Positions 1 through 9,519 of a stretch of DNA of 38,350 nucleotides are shown here, piece after piece. The position numbers and the translations under genes are program-made. The notes beneath the pieces are model-generated. The model made no database searches. It was given only the letters and a program-made list of their open reading frames with translations, and had not been told where the DNA came from. The stretch covers positions 351,376-389,725 of the forward strand of contig NMRA01000031.1 in the NCBI GenBank assembly GCA_002633005.1, given 5' to 3'. Source of the DNA: Phoronis australis. Taxonomy: Eukaryota > Phoronida > Phoronidae. Each line of letters starts with the position of its first letter. Positions within the stretch are counted from its first letter, which is position 1.

Positions 1-1405
1 CCGACGAAAGTTCGCTAAATGGGAAATCGAATTCATTGTCTGATTCTTCAAGTACTTGAGTATAAGTGCCCGTATCCACTCTCCTCTTTGTCTGCATAAT
101 AATTGTCCAATTCTCGCCTAATATTGTCATTGTCTTCTGACCTGCAGTGTTCCGACATTGCAAATGATTGTCAAGCGGCCAACCGTCTTCCACCCATTGC
201 ATCATTTGGCGGGAGATGACTCACAGTTGGTCATTTATAATCCAGTGTTTTTCTGCTCTATTGGCCCCTCTGTAACAACTCTCCGTGCAGAGACGGGTAA
301 ACAACGCCCAAAAAATGGACGATTCATGACATTTAAAAAGATGCAAAATCCTACATTTATGTTTTGATGATTTCAACCAATCCCTGTCCCTTGCTAATGC
401 ACCATTCGTGTAACACTTGAGTAATGAAAGAAATACTTAGCAGTTTTTCCTCATTTTTGTCATCCCAGGCAGGGTGAACTGATGGAAAGCAGTTTATTTT
501 TTCCTACAACTAATTGAAACCACAAATTATGAAACTTATGCAGGTACTGATCATGACCATACAAAAAGCTTGTCTGGAGTCTAAAAAATCCCCTAAAGCA
601 TTAATCACACTTGGCGATTTAGCTGACACTCATCATTGAGGACTGACGAGGATTACATAGCAATATTTTATCTTAGAGAACAACATGGGAAAATTGTTGT
701 TAGTATCCGTTAATAGGCCAAAATCGGGTTCAATATCCCTTTAACACATAAAGCTTTGTGTGGACATTTCTTACATGTCAATCAAGCTGATAATTCCAGC
801 CAATCAGGTCGCGTGAACATGCAAACATAACGGTTACCTCAGAGCGATATCTTTGTCCTACAAACATTAGAGCTTTAAGATGATTTTACGATGCACTTGG
901 GACACTTGCAATGTATATCAACAATATGCAGGGGACGAGAGAGAAAATGTGCCCATCGGTGATAAAAACACGTAATAGACTTCACGATTAAATGAATATA
1001 CGCCTGGGTAACTAGTAAAGAAAGTGAAAGAAATCCACCTTCATAACGTTTTACCGATATTTTCTTTTTAATTTTATTTTATTTTCATTAATAGTACCTA
1101 GTCTGAATGAACAATTAATCATGGAACTGTGACTGTGACTGTGAACGGCTACATGAGTTAAGGAAATGTGCAACCAAGTCACTTAACACTAGAGCACCTG
1201 TCAAGAAAACTTTCAAATACAGTCAAATTGCATGGAAGTAGTTTACCCACTTTGGGCGAGAGCAGACGAAATGCTACGAGCTGAGCTCATCCCATAGCGT
1301 ATTACGTGTTACCCGCACAGTACACTGAGCTGGGTCGAGTTCAATAACTGTCTCGCGGCGAGAAAAATCTAAGCAAAATCACGTGCTCTCTCGACTTTGA
1401 AAATT
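1..1405. other. No gene seen; AT-rich intergenic sequence
   Basis: Only one frame over 60 codons is present (158-367, +), with no recognisable protein and unremarkable composition. There is a minor CTGTGA triplication at about 1127-1145 and a TTTTATTTTA-rich run at about 1065-1085. Confidence 0.6.
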
Positions 1406-1425
1406 CACGGCGACAACTCGCGGAA

Positions 1426-1435
1426 TCTCGCGAGA
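1426..1435. promoter_or_regulatory. TCTCGCGAGA palindrome, candidate promoter element
   Basis: The exact 10-bp CGCG element is known from metazoan promoters and is bound by BANP. It sits in a locally CpG-rich stretch (about 1345-1440) and is followed by a TATA-like ATTTATAG at about 1442-1449. No adjacent coding exon can be recognised, so it may mark an unannotated transcript start or be fortuitous. Confidence 0.35.
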
Positions 1436-1620
1436 TCTTGCATTTATAGCTAGACACTAGCGTAAATATTATTTTTCATTAGCAACCGAAGATGATGAGG
1501 TTAGCACTAATTGGCTTACCTCGCCCCCATGCGGCGATGACTTACGCACGCCAGGTAAAAGAAAGGCACTAGTTGAGACATTCGCCTCTGCCTCGCGAGG
1601 CAAAATCCCCGCGGATCATT

Positions 1621-1925
1621 TTGCCGCAGACGTGAGTTGAGCTAATTGAAACTCGGGTGGCGTAGCTCTTCATATGCGCATGCCCTTAGTTCATTTGTTC
1701 TATGAACTAGCTTATATCGGTGCACCTAATCTTGTGGCCGAACAAAGTGAGCCATGGTTCACTTAGTCATTTGGCTCAGTTTGCCACAGACGTGAGTTGT
1801 GAGCTGTGCTTATTTGTATTCGAGTCGTGTAGCTCTTCATCTGCGCTCACCCCTAATTTCATTTGTTCTATGAACTAGCTTATCGGAGCAACTAATCTTG
1901 TCGCAAAGTGAACCAACGACTACGC
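1621..1925. repeat. Two-copy tandem duplication, 160-bp period
   Basis: Unit 1 starts at 1621 (TTGCCGCAGACGTGAGTTG) and unit 2 at 1781 (TTGCCACAGACGTGAGTTG). Both then carry CGTAGCTCTTCAT, TTCATTTGTTCTATGAACTA and CTAATCTTGT in the same order. The internal TTGTTCTATGAACTAG part is itself partly palindromic. Confidence 0.85.
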
Positions 1926-2905
1926 TCGATGTCTGTTCGACTTGTTGAGACATGAATGGACCCACGGGCTTGGTGTATTAGATATGTCGTTTCGTGCAAT
2001 AGTCGTTCGCTTTCCCAAGACTTATTTTGAAATACTGTCAAAAGCAAATCGTAAGATTGCAAAGACTTCCGCCATATTGGCTTAGCGCTTGTGGGAATTC
2101 GCAACAACGGTAAGGAGGCACAGAACAGTTCTCACAGGGGTTTTCCTATCAGAACACACGTCACTGGGCTCTTCACCCTTTCTTCACTATGTCAAAACTG
2201 CATGCAAATAAAGAAAAGTTTTGAGTCATTTCACATCAAAGCCATATAGATGAGCACAGAAACTTTATTCTCTCTTATATTTTTGACCCTTTCACTCCCA
2301 GTGAAAACCAAGCTAGACTAAGAAAAACAGGGGCAAAAATACAAAATCGGCATTTTTCACCCAACAACCACCACTTCACTGCCGATGCTCCACATTAAAC
2401 TCCGAAAGCAAATTTCCTACCATTTCCAGAAATGTGGTCCAAAAGTACTGTCAACCAACTATTTTTTTTTTTGCAAATTTGGCTTGATTGTGGGCTACCT
2501 GAAATCGCGGCCAATTTCTCAGTTGCTACACAGCAATGCATAGTTGCAACAGGGGGCCGCCATCTTGAAGGAGAGTGCATCTACAACCGAGAAAGTGGCC
2601 TTTTTTCATTCTCAGCATGTTCACAAATACAAACAAACCACATTCACTTGGCCTACATACAATACTGGACTAAAAATGCCCCCAAGCCTGGCCTACCCCT
2701 AGATTTTGATATTTTGGGAGTGCAAATTGGCCTCAGCCTAACTGTTCAATGCCACCTAATTATGGTGGGCGTGGTCTAACTGTGTTTAACGGAACTTTCT
2801 ATTGAGGCAATCAGTCCTGCCTGTTGCTAAAAAAAAGTGATCGCTATTAAAATAACGCGGTAATAAACCCGCGTTTCGTGAAGAAACTAACGTTTAGATG
2901 ATGTA
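1926..2905. other. No gene seen; contains YY1-like sites
   Basis: GCCGCCATCTTG at 2556-2567 matches the YY1 consensus on the minus strand, and CCGCCATATTGG lies near 2069-2080. A 115-residue frame (2432-2779, +) has no recognisable domain and starts within a poly-T-bearing stretch, so I do not call it. Confidence 0.5.
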
Positions 2906-2908
2906 TAC

Positions 2909-3055
2909 CATGCGCGCACGCAGGGGGGTCTCGGGAGGGTTCGAACGATCCCCCCATTTGGCGAAGTGGGCAAAAAGGTCCGCCCCTGAGGGACACAAAA
3001 AGTCCGAAGAAATGGGACAAAAATTTCACTAAATAAGCCAAATGCGCGATTCACA
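2909..3055 (+). mobile_element. MITE-like repeat family A, copy 1 (3'-truncated)
   Basis: It starts CATGCGCGCACGCAGGGGG. It shares CCATTTGGCGAAGTGGGCAA, the following AAAAGGTCCGCC and an AAATGCGCGATTCAC block with the copies at 31787 and 37631. The terminal inverted repeat seen in the third copy is missing on its right side. Confidence 0.75.
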
Positions 3056-3067
3056 GTGGTACATGTT

Positions 3068-3205
3068 TATGGTTGGCGTAGTGCTACATAACTCGGATTT
3101 ATGCCAGCCATAATTCGGATTTATGTCTGACATGAATGAGATTGATGTCAAACATAAATCATAATTAATTATATAAAAAAATTTAGGCCTGACATAATCC
3201 TTGAA
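3068..3205. repeat. Short palindrome-rich repeat family B, copy 1
   Basis: Alternating GGATTTATG, CAGCCATAAT, TTATGTCTGACAT and GATTGATGTC words occur here. The run from ATAATTCGG to ATGTC aligns with 9095-9133 (TTTATATCTGATATAAATAA, then GATTAATGTC). The local TTTATG/CATAAA words are self-complementary. Confidence 0.6.
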
Positions 3206-3463
3206 TAATATCAACATTATTCATTAAAAAGCTACGGAACGCAAAAACTCGTCAAAAATACATTTTAAACAATTTCTAACGAAAGCACTATCTCGCAATG
3301 TCTACTAAATGAGTTATTCGCTTTCCCCGGTAAGGGAGTTTCCAGAAAAAATCCTCAAATTCAAGAGTTTGGAAATACGCACGGAATAGCGGAGAGGGGA
3401 TTCATATAAATCGCGTACTTTGTGGCAAGTTTCTGCAAATTGGTACAATGTTAGGAATAGGTA
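3206..3463. other. No gene or repeat recognised
   Basis: Unique-looking sequence between repeat family B and the left end of the 3.4-kb element. No reading frame of interest. Confidence 0.5.
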
Positions 3464-3466
3464 GAA

Positions 3467-3675
3467 CACTAAAAACACCGCAAACAAACTGTGTTAACCC
3501 CCTGATGGCCGCTACGTACAAAATCCAATTTGGCCGCCGCCGAAAATGGAAATTGGCATATTTTGGCTACTATCATCACCAGGGCATGTTGTAAATCCAT
3601 GTTTTCAATATTTTTGGGTGCGGGGAGTTCATTTCTGATGTTACTTTTATGCTATGAGGCCATTCAAATCTTTTC
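3467..3675 (+). repeat. Left inverted arm of the 3.4-kb element
   Basis: It starts CACTAAAAACACCGCAAAC and contains GGCCGCCGCCGAAAAT at about 3531-3546. It aligns in inverted orientation with 6640-6868 until about 3675, after which similarity is lost. About 16 bp near 3551-3566 have no counterpart in the right arm. Confidence 0.75.
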
Positions 3676-3779
3676 ACACTGTCTCTGAACTGAAAATACC
3701 ACCGCTTGGTCCCGCGCATTGTTTCCGGATAGAAAATGTCAAACGCTTGGTCCCGGGCAGCTGTTCTCTTGCATCTATT

Positions 3780-6356
3780 GGTTATATTATTTTTGTTGGT
3801 TGGAATAAGGCTGTATATAATGCTCAGAAGAAAAAAAAATCAATGGGCGTACCCTGATGAGGTCGGTGAATCAAAAATGGTAGACCTATGCTTGATGGGC
3901 ATGCTCCACATCGACGTGGCATCTCAAGAAAGTGGAGGTAAACTGTTGGACGGATCTGAATGGGACCACATGTTCTCCCTAGACAATGACTTCACTCCTG
4001 GTGTTGCATCATCTCCCCTGGGTGGAAAGCATGTCAAGTCTACCAGATACGCATACCAGCTCACTCTTGCCTGGCTTAATGAGTTAAAGAAACAGGCATA
4101 TGATGACGAGTACTGTCATGAAAGCTCTGGACTTCACGAAAGCTTTGATATGTCGGACAAACGAGTCAGTAATGCTCCAACAGTTTGTTACTGGAAAATT
4201 GTAAAGACTACCTGCTAATTAACTGTCGCTTCATTCGAGGTCAGAGACCATTGACTTTGAAAGCATGTGAATAAATGTGTCTATGGTTTTTTGCATTTGG
4301 ACATACGAATTACGCACGCTGGATGCCTTTTTTGTTGAGAGATATGGCACAACTTCCACAGACCCACCCTTCAGTGCACGAAGCTTTCGTGGAAGGGAAA
4401 TTTGTTGTTCAACGTATTGACGGGAAGTTTTCTTTGACCAGAGCCAATAACACAGTTTCAAGTTGTTGAAGGACTACAGTGGTGCAAAGGGACTCTGTGG
4501 CCTACAAGCACGCAGGGAAATGAATGAGCTCTCAAAGTCAAAAGTGTTGAGATTAATTGATGAGTTTGAGGAAGCATGCTTCTCTATGTCAAGAAGCAAT
4601 GACAATCTGGAGCATTCTGAGTCTTCTATTGCTGAACAAACAAAGTTTCTGAAGGACCTCAAAGCTCTATGCCACCTTGTGAAGGAGGGTCGAGTTGTCA
4701 ATAAATTCAAGGAGACTGGCTCAGACCTCATTACTTTGGACACTGTTGAGATCATGAATCCTCAGATAATCAACTGCCTTAGGGAAGCTCCGAACATTGG
4801 TCAAGCCAAATTCACAGAAATTGTTACCACACCATTCTCTGACATCATCCCAAGGACCAACTTGTTTACTTTCGCCAACAGACCACCCACTGATTTGAAG
4901 AAGGATAGTGACAAGCTGGGATCTGCCAAAGCGAATACGGCTCTCATCACCAAGATATTTATGTCACTCCAAGCACTCCTGGAATAAAGATCTTAGATTT
5001 TTCAAGCAGGAAAGTCAGCGTGAGCCCCCGTCATTATGTGGTAGAGGTAAACTCCGGTCAGAAACCAAGTCTGATATTCTTGCATGTCTGCCTGGCATGC
5101 CCGTTCCTGGCCGATCTCTAGCAGTCAAGGAAGTTTCTTTGGTGGTTCTCCATAGGACCAGCACAATACAAATTATAAAACCCCGTGCAAAAGTGTTTAA
5201 GGATATAATTGCTACCATAGATGCAATACCAGATGACAGAAAGTACAAGAAGAGTGGACGCATTCTGAGACACATACAGAGAGGATAGTCTGAAGTCATA
5301 GACTCGTGTGAAGCGTGGTGAGACTGAAGTGCGACAAACGCGGGTTTCTGCTAAGATACCAATGCCCAAGGTAACTCAGTGACATACATTCCTCAAAGAT
5401 TGTTAAAACAAGGACGAGCTCTTCCAGTTTGAAATCCAGGACCTTCTGAACAGCCCAGCTGATTCACAGTACCAACCTCTTACAACAAATGCCGACCTAA
5501 TATACAGCACCAAACCAACAAACGTGTCAGCATTGCCTCTATGCCTACAGAAAGAAGCGGACACGATGATGACGCTCCATTTGCAACATTCAGCTGTTCA
5601 GGGTCACACCAAGGCTTACCTAAGGACAGTTGTCAGTGTCGTGGTGGTTCTAGCAGTCAGCGTCTTTCACGAGCAAGACCTCTAAGAGTTGTGGATTGGA
5701 TTTGCATCTGGAAAAACTATAAGGATATCCCTATCCAACAAATCTCTCAAAACGTTGGGGCGCAGAAATGTGAAGCCGTCCTACTCTTCCATGTACTGAC
5801 AGGTTGTGATGTTGTCTCAGCAATGTTTGGGATTGAAAAACGAAGTGCATGTAATGCTTGGGCTGCTTTCCCCGATGTCACAAATGCTTTTATTGCTAAC
5901 ACTTATGACCCAACTACCCTATCACTTGACTCGCTTCTTTTACGACCCCTTGAACGCTGGACAGTACTAAAGTACAGTAAGAACTATGAATGAAGCAGGA
6001 AAGCTTCTGTTCACCCATGGCCTCAAGACTATGGAATCAATACCACCAACACAGCGTGCTTTATTCCAACATGCTAAGCGTTCCCTGCTCACTGCAGCTT
6101 TTGTTTGGAAACAGTCTCTTGCCAAAAAACCCAGATACCAAACCCATACCAATGGGGTTGGAAATGGAATGCTAGAGCTACAAGATGAGTGCCATATTGG
6201 ACAGATCTGGAAGATGCAGGCCAGGCGTGTTCCCTACTTCTCCACTGTAGCTGTATTGTTGCCTGCAAAGGCAATTGTAAGTGCCATCGATTTGCACTCG
6301 GCCGGTGTACCACATTGTGCAAATGTGAAGGTGCCTGCACCAGCAACGACTCTTAA
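3780..6356 (+). pseudogene. Decayed copy of an uncharacterised multi-copy metazoan protein (LTGCD / CxC-cluster family)
   Basis: Successive fragments in different frames read as one protein. About 3846-4215 has GESKMVD, MGMLHID and LGGKHVKSTRYAYQLTLAWL. About 4195-4460 (stop TAA at 4272) has DYLLINCRFIR, WFFAFGHTNYARWMPF and GKFVVQR. 4466-4975 has LITLDT and PPTDLKK. About 4978-5283 has REPPSL and KSDILACLPGMP. 5284-5715 has DSLKS-stop-TRVKRGE, EADT (5554-5565) and VVVLAV (to 5658). 5718-5985 has LLFHVLTGCD (LTGCD at 5796-5810). 5986-6145 has LFTHGLK, SIPPTQRALFQH and FVWKQSL. 6150-6356 has QWGW, VPYWTDLED and a cysteine-rich tail (CKGNCKCHRF, CTTLCKCEGACTSND) ending at TAA. From memory, the block order matches uncharacterised proteins abundant in corals and other marine invertebrates. 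Biochemical function is unknown. The EADT/VVVLAV part may resemble a PIN/XPG-I nuclease core (inference). The N-terminal region seems missing. Confidence 0.75.
6227..6356 (+). other. C-terminal CxC-type cysteine cluster of the pseudogene
   Basis: In the frame beginning at 6150, about ten cysteines fall within about 43 codons in the pattern HC-C-CKGNCKC-CTTLCKC-C. This looks like a zinc-binding domain of CXC (tesmin/TSO1-like) or transposase-associated CxC type. It is open to the stop at 6354-6356, so the original C-terminus is preserved while the rest of the gene has decayed. Confidence 0.6.
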
Positions 6357-6639
6357 ACTTGACAATCCATCTTTCTCAATATCTAGTTGCTTTATAAGTA
6401 TGCATACATGATACAAACTAGCACCCAGCAGTATTTGGTAGACAATTCTGTTCATGCAATTCCTTATTCTACGTTTCTATATTCTCGGTCTGGAAGTATT
6501 GTCACTGTCAGTTGGAAAAGTCCTATTTTGTGCAAATCTGGTTTTGGAAAATGTTAATTTTGGAATTTTGTGCGGCGAATCGCATCGATATACCCACTAA
6601 TTAAACAAAGTAACTTCTACGAGGATAAACATAAGTTTG

Positions 6640-6868
6640 AGTTATTTGTGAATGACATTTACTTTGAAAGTATCATTTGCATTGAAATTGACCGCAAAAC
6701 ATAAAATTAACACCAGAAGTGAACTTCTTACCCCCCAAAATATTGAAAAGGTAATATTAGAATTTGTTGTAGTCATAATAACAGCCGACATATTTTCGGC
6801 GGCGGCCATATTAGATTTTGCGCGTAACAATCACCAGGGGATCAGCACACTTTGTTTGCGGTGTTTTT
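6640..6868 (-). repeat. Right inverted arm of the 3.4-kb element
   Basis: On the minus strand it reads AAAAACACCGCAAACAAAG from 6868, then ATGGCCGCCGCCGAAAAT, then CTTTTCAATATTTTGGGG. It matches the left arm block by block. The two short open frames overlapping here (6652-6870 and 6642-6830) are products of repeat sequence and are not genes. Confidence 0.75.
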
Positions 6869-7705
6869 GAATTCCCTTTGCTTGTAGACCTAATTCACGC
6901 CGACAGGAGGCGCGTTCCAAAAGGAGGTTCGCTACGAAATCTTTGTTCAGTGGCTATGATCGGCATAGTTTTATTCCGCGTTGCTCCAACGGCTAGAAAA
7001 AATACGGACACTCAACAGCCTGTTTTACAATACCTAAGGACGCTGAGATTCTGAAACGGTGGGTCGTTGCCATACGCCGAAAGAAAAGATGTCCGAGTAA
7101 AATTTACAAATGTTTTCGAAAAGTTAAATCATATTTTGTCGCATCTCGGTTGCCGAGCATCATAGAGCCCTCGGACTGTAGCAACGACCGGACAATCTTC
7201 GGCCAGCCAGGCTGTGTTTTCATGACTACGGGTTGAAACGTGATGCATTTTTCTTTCCAAAAAGGACATGGTCCTCAATCTCTCGATTTTGGGGTGGAGA
7301 ATCGGCCCCATTCCCCTCTTAAAAATATTGAAAAATAACGCGATATATTCCCCCCACGAGGCCTAAAAATTCCCTTAGTGATTGCAACTTTCTCTCCGAA
7401 GTTCAAATCACCTGTAACCACACAGGTGACAATTTGAAAGAGCACAAAATGCTACTTGAAACATAGCCTATGAGAGCTTGCAACAGGGCGGGGGTGCTAT
7501 TGATAATGATCTGAAGGCAGATTTTTACCCTCAGTCGGCAAAAAATTACCTTCTCAGAAGGCACAGGTACAAATTTCCCCTCGAATGAACGAGGCCCCTG
7601 AATAAACATGATAACTATGTTTGCTCTGTTCAGTTAACTAAAATTGAGCTCTAAACGAGGTCATGCTTTGGACGAACGAATTAGGTGTTTTAATTTAAAA
7701 ATTCC
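6869..7705. other. No gene recognised
   Basis: This stretch lies just outside the right arm of the 3.4-kb element. Short frames on both strands (6818-7054, 7129-7311, 7403-7609) lack recognisable motifs. Confidence 0.5.
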
Positions 7706-7708
7706 ACT

Positions 7709-7776
7709 TGGTCCAGAATGATATTTGAAACTTAACACATGATGGTCCAGATTGATATTTGAAACTTAACACATGA
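7709..7776. repeat. Tandem duplication, 34-bp period
   Basis: GGTCCAGAATGATATTTGAA followed by ACTTAACACATGAT at 7710 is repeated at 7744 with one substitution (GGTCCAGATTGATATTTGAA, then ACTTAACACATGA). Confidence 0.9.
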
Positions 7777-9084
7777 AATAGACATAAGAATTAATAAAAC
7801 CAAGAAAGCAGAATTGATGGTCAAAAAATTATTTTCAATTACGAGCCTGGTTTTCTATTTTAATAAAACTATATTTAACAACATCAATTATTCTGTCAGA
7901 TTAATGACAAATTAACTGTTAGTCTCGGTAGTCCCTACTTCACCAGAACCTAGGCTATGCTTGATATGTTATTTTAATTACATATGGCAGCAAAATGCGA
8001 TGAGCCACCGCTGTCTAATATATCTTCAACTCGTCAACAATACGAGCAGATGGCCTGGTTCGTGTAGAAACCATTTTTATCAACAATTTACAAGAAGAAA
8101 CGTAACCTTGCATTCAGCATAATACCTAACCCGTAACACTACTATCGCCGCGATTTGGTCATATTTACTTTTCATGTTTCAAACCTAGTTTTCCGAAAAA
8201 AACTTACACCCTTTCGTCAGATAACTCTTTGGTGCATTGATATGTTCTCTCTGTGTCTCTGTGCTTACTTATCGACACATTTTAAAGATTTAATATCCAT
8301 TTTGGACTCGAAAAATAAGCCATTTAACTCACGCAATGTCAACTTCCGCGTTGTTTATCGCAGTGAGCCTCGCTTTGGATTTAAATGTCCGCCGCGTGAA
8401 TTAGGTCTATACCTAACAGCGTACCAAATTGCGAGAACTTGTCACAAACTGCCCAATTTTTGCAAATCTGCACATATTCCCTCCCCGCTAAAAGGAAAAC
8501 TCTTAAGTCACCACAGAGTTTCTAATCTTCCTCCCAATGATAAATGCGCGCATGCGCTCACAGTCATCCGACAAGAAGATTGACAAGAAGAATGTTAACG
8601 GCAGATCGCACTTCGAATCTGAGGTCGACACAATAGTACGAGGCAAGTCAGTGAAGCCAGAGATTTCCCAAAGAGAATTCCAAGTACATTTTAGAATTTG
8701 TTTGAATAATACGATATCTTTGTAACTAATTTTAAACGTCACTTGCCTCTTAATCGCCCTTCTGCTTGAAGTCGACATTTTTTACATCAAACGTCAAGGG
8801 CATAGACATCACAGTATTAGGATGTCTATGGTCAAGGGTCACACTTTCTATACAAGGGAAATGTGCCATGCCAAATAAGGAGACGTGACTTGTGAGAAAA
8901 AATTGACGAAGTGACGTGTAGCTAACAGATCGTTTTTTGAAATTTGAAACTAAAAGAAAAATGCTTTGACATCAACCTAAATTCAAAATCTTTACGCGCA
9001 AACCGCTATGTTGAATTCTTTTTCAGTGGCAGAGACTCGCTTTGCATAATGCAATTTAGTCTGTTTTTCGCGTTCCAGCCTCTT
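7777..9084. other. No gene recognised; one perfect hairpin
   Basis: A 142-residue frame (8155-8583, +) has no recognisable domain. CATAGACATC (8801-8810) and GATGTCTATG (8821-8830) form a perfect 10-bp stem with a 10-nt loop. Confidence 0.5.
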
Positions 9085-9185
9085 TAATGCCAACCATAAT
9101 CCTATTTATATCTGATATAAATAAGATTAATGTCCACCAGTATTTATATCTGACATAAGTCCCTTTTATGTCTGGCGTTGGTCAG
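9085..9185. repeat. Short palindrome-rich repeat family B, copy 2
   Basis: It contains ATGCCAACCATAATCC, TTTATATCTGATATAAATAA and GATTAATGTC, and ends TTTATGTCTGGCGTTGG. It shares the central words and their order with 3068-3205. The ends GCCAACC and GGCGTTGG are approximately inverted. Confidence 0.6.
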
Positions 9186-9448
9186 CCAATGAGAATCGTC
9201 GATTCATTCTCCACGTATAAACACAAACATGGCGCGTCTTACGGACCATACCGTTTTCCTGCAAAATTTCAAGCGAGATGTGAACGAGTGTGTAAGAAGT
9301 TTATTCATTGATTCATCCATGAATGTATCGTCGAAAAGTGTCTCGAAACCTTTCTCATGAGGAAAAAATTAGGAAAGCGCCAATGTTATAAACTACAAGA
9401 AAACTGAGGCCGAATCAAGTAAATATACATGTAAACAGCAAGCTCAGT

Positions 9449-9515
9449 TGTCCAGACTGTAGAGTGACACTGGTCCAGACTGTCTGTAGAGTGACACTGG
9501 TCTAGACAGGCTGTA
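9449..9515. repeat. Short tandem repeat, ~26-bp units
   Basis: TGTAGAGTGACACTGGTC is preceded by GTCCAGAC in both copies (about 9450 and 9473). The second copy has an extra TGTC, and a degenerate third start (TCTAGACAGGCTGTA) follows. Confidence 0.75.
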
Positions 9516-9519
9516 CAGT

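Larger units (their letters stand above)
3467..6868 (+). mobile_element. DNA-transposon-like element (~3.4 kb) with long inverted arms and an internal decayed gene
   Basis: The left arm (3467 to about 3675) and the right arm (about 6640 to 6868) are reverse complements over roughly 200 bp. They share AAAAACACCGCAAACAAA at the tip, GGCCGCCGCCGAAAAT further in and TTTTCAATATTTT beyond that. I judge them about 70-80% identical with indels. The left tip reads CACTAAAAACACC. The right tip lacks the outer four bases (CACT when read inward) but is followed directly by GAA, which also precedes the left tip (3464-3466). This is compatible with a CACTA-type element with a 3-bp target duplication that has lost its right terminus, but a chance GAA match is not excluded. 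The element encloses the pseudogene at 3780-6356. Frameshifts and stops show that it is an old, inactive copy. Confidence 0.7.

Noticed and set aside
2936-2950. GGTTCGAACGATCC resembling a tRNA B box
   Set aside because: No A box at a suitable distance and no cloverleaf. The sister repeats lack the sequence.
8155-8583. 142-residue plus-strand frame
   Set aside because: No domain, signal peptide or conserved pattern recognised. The opposite strand is also open in part.
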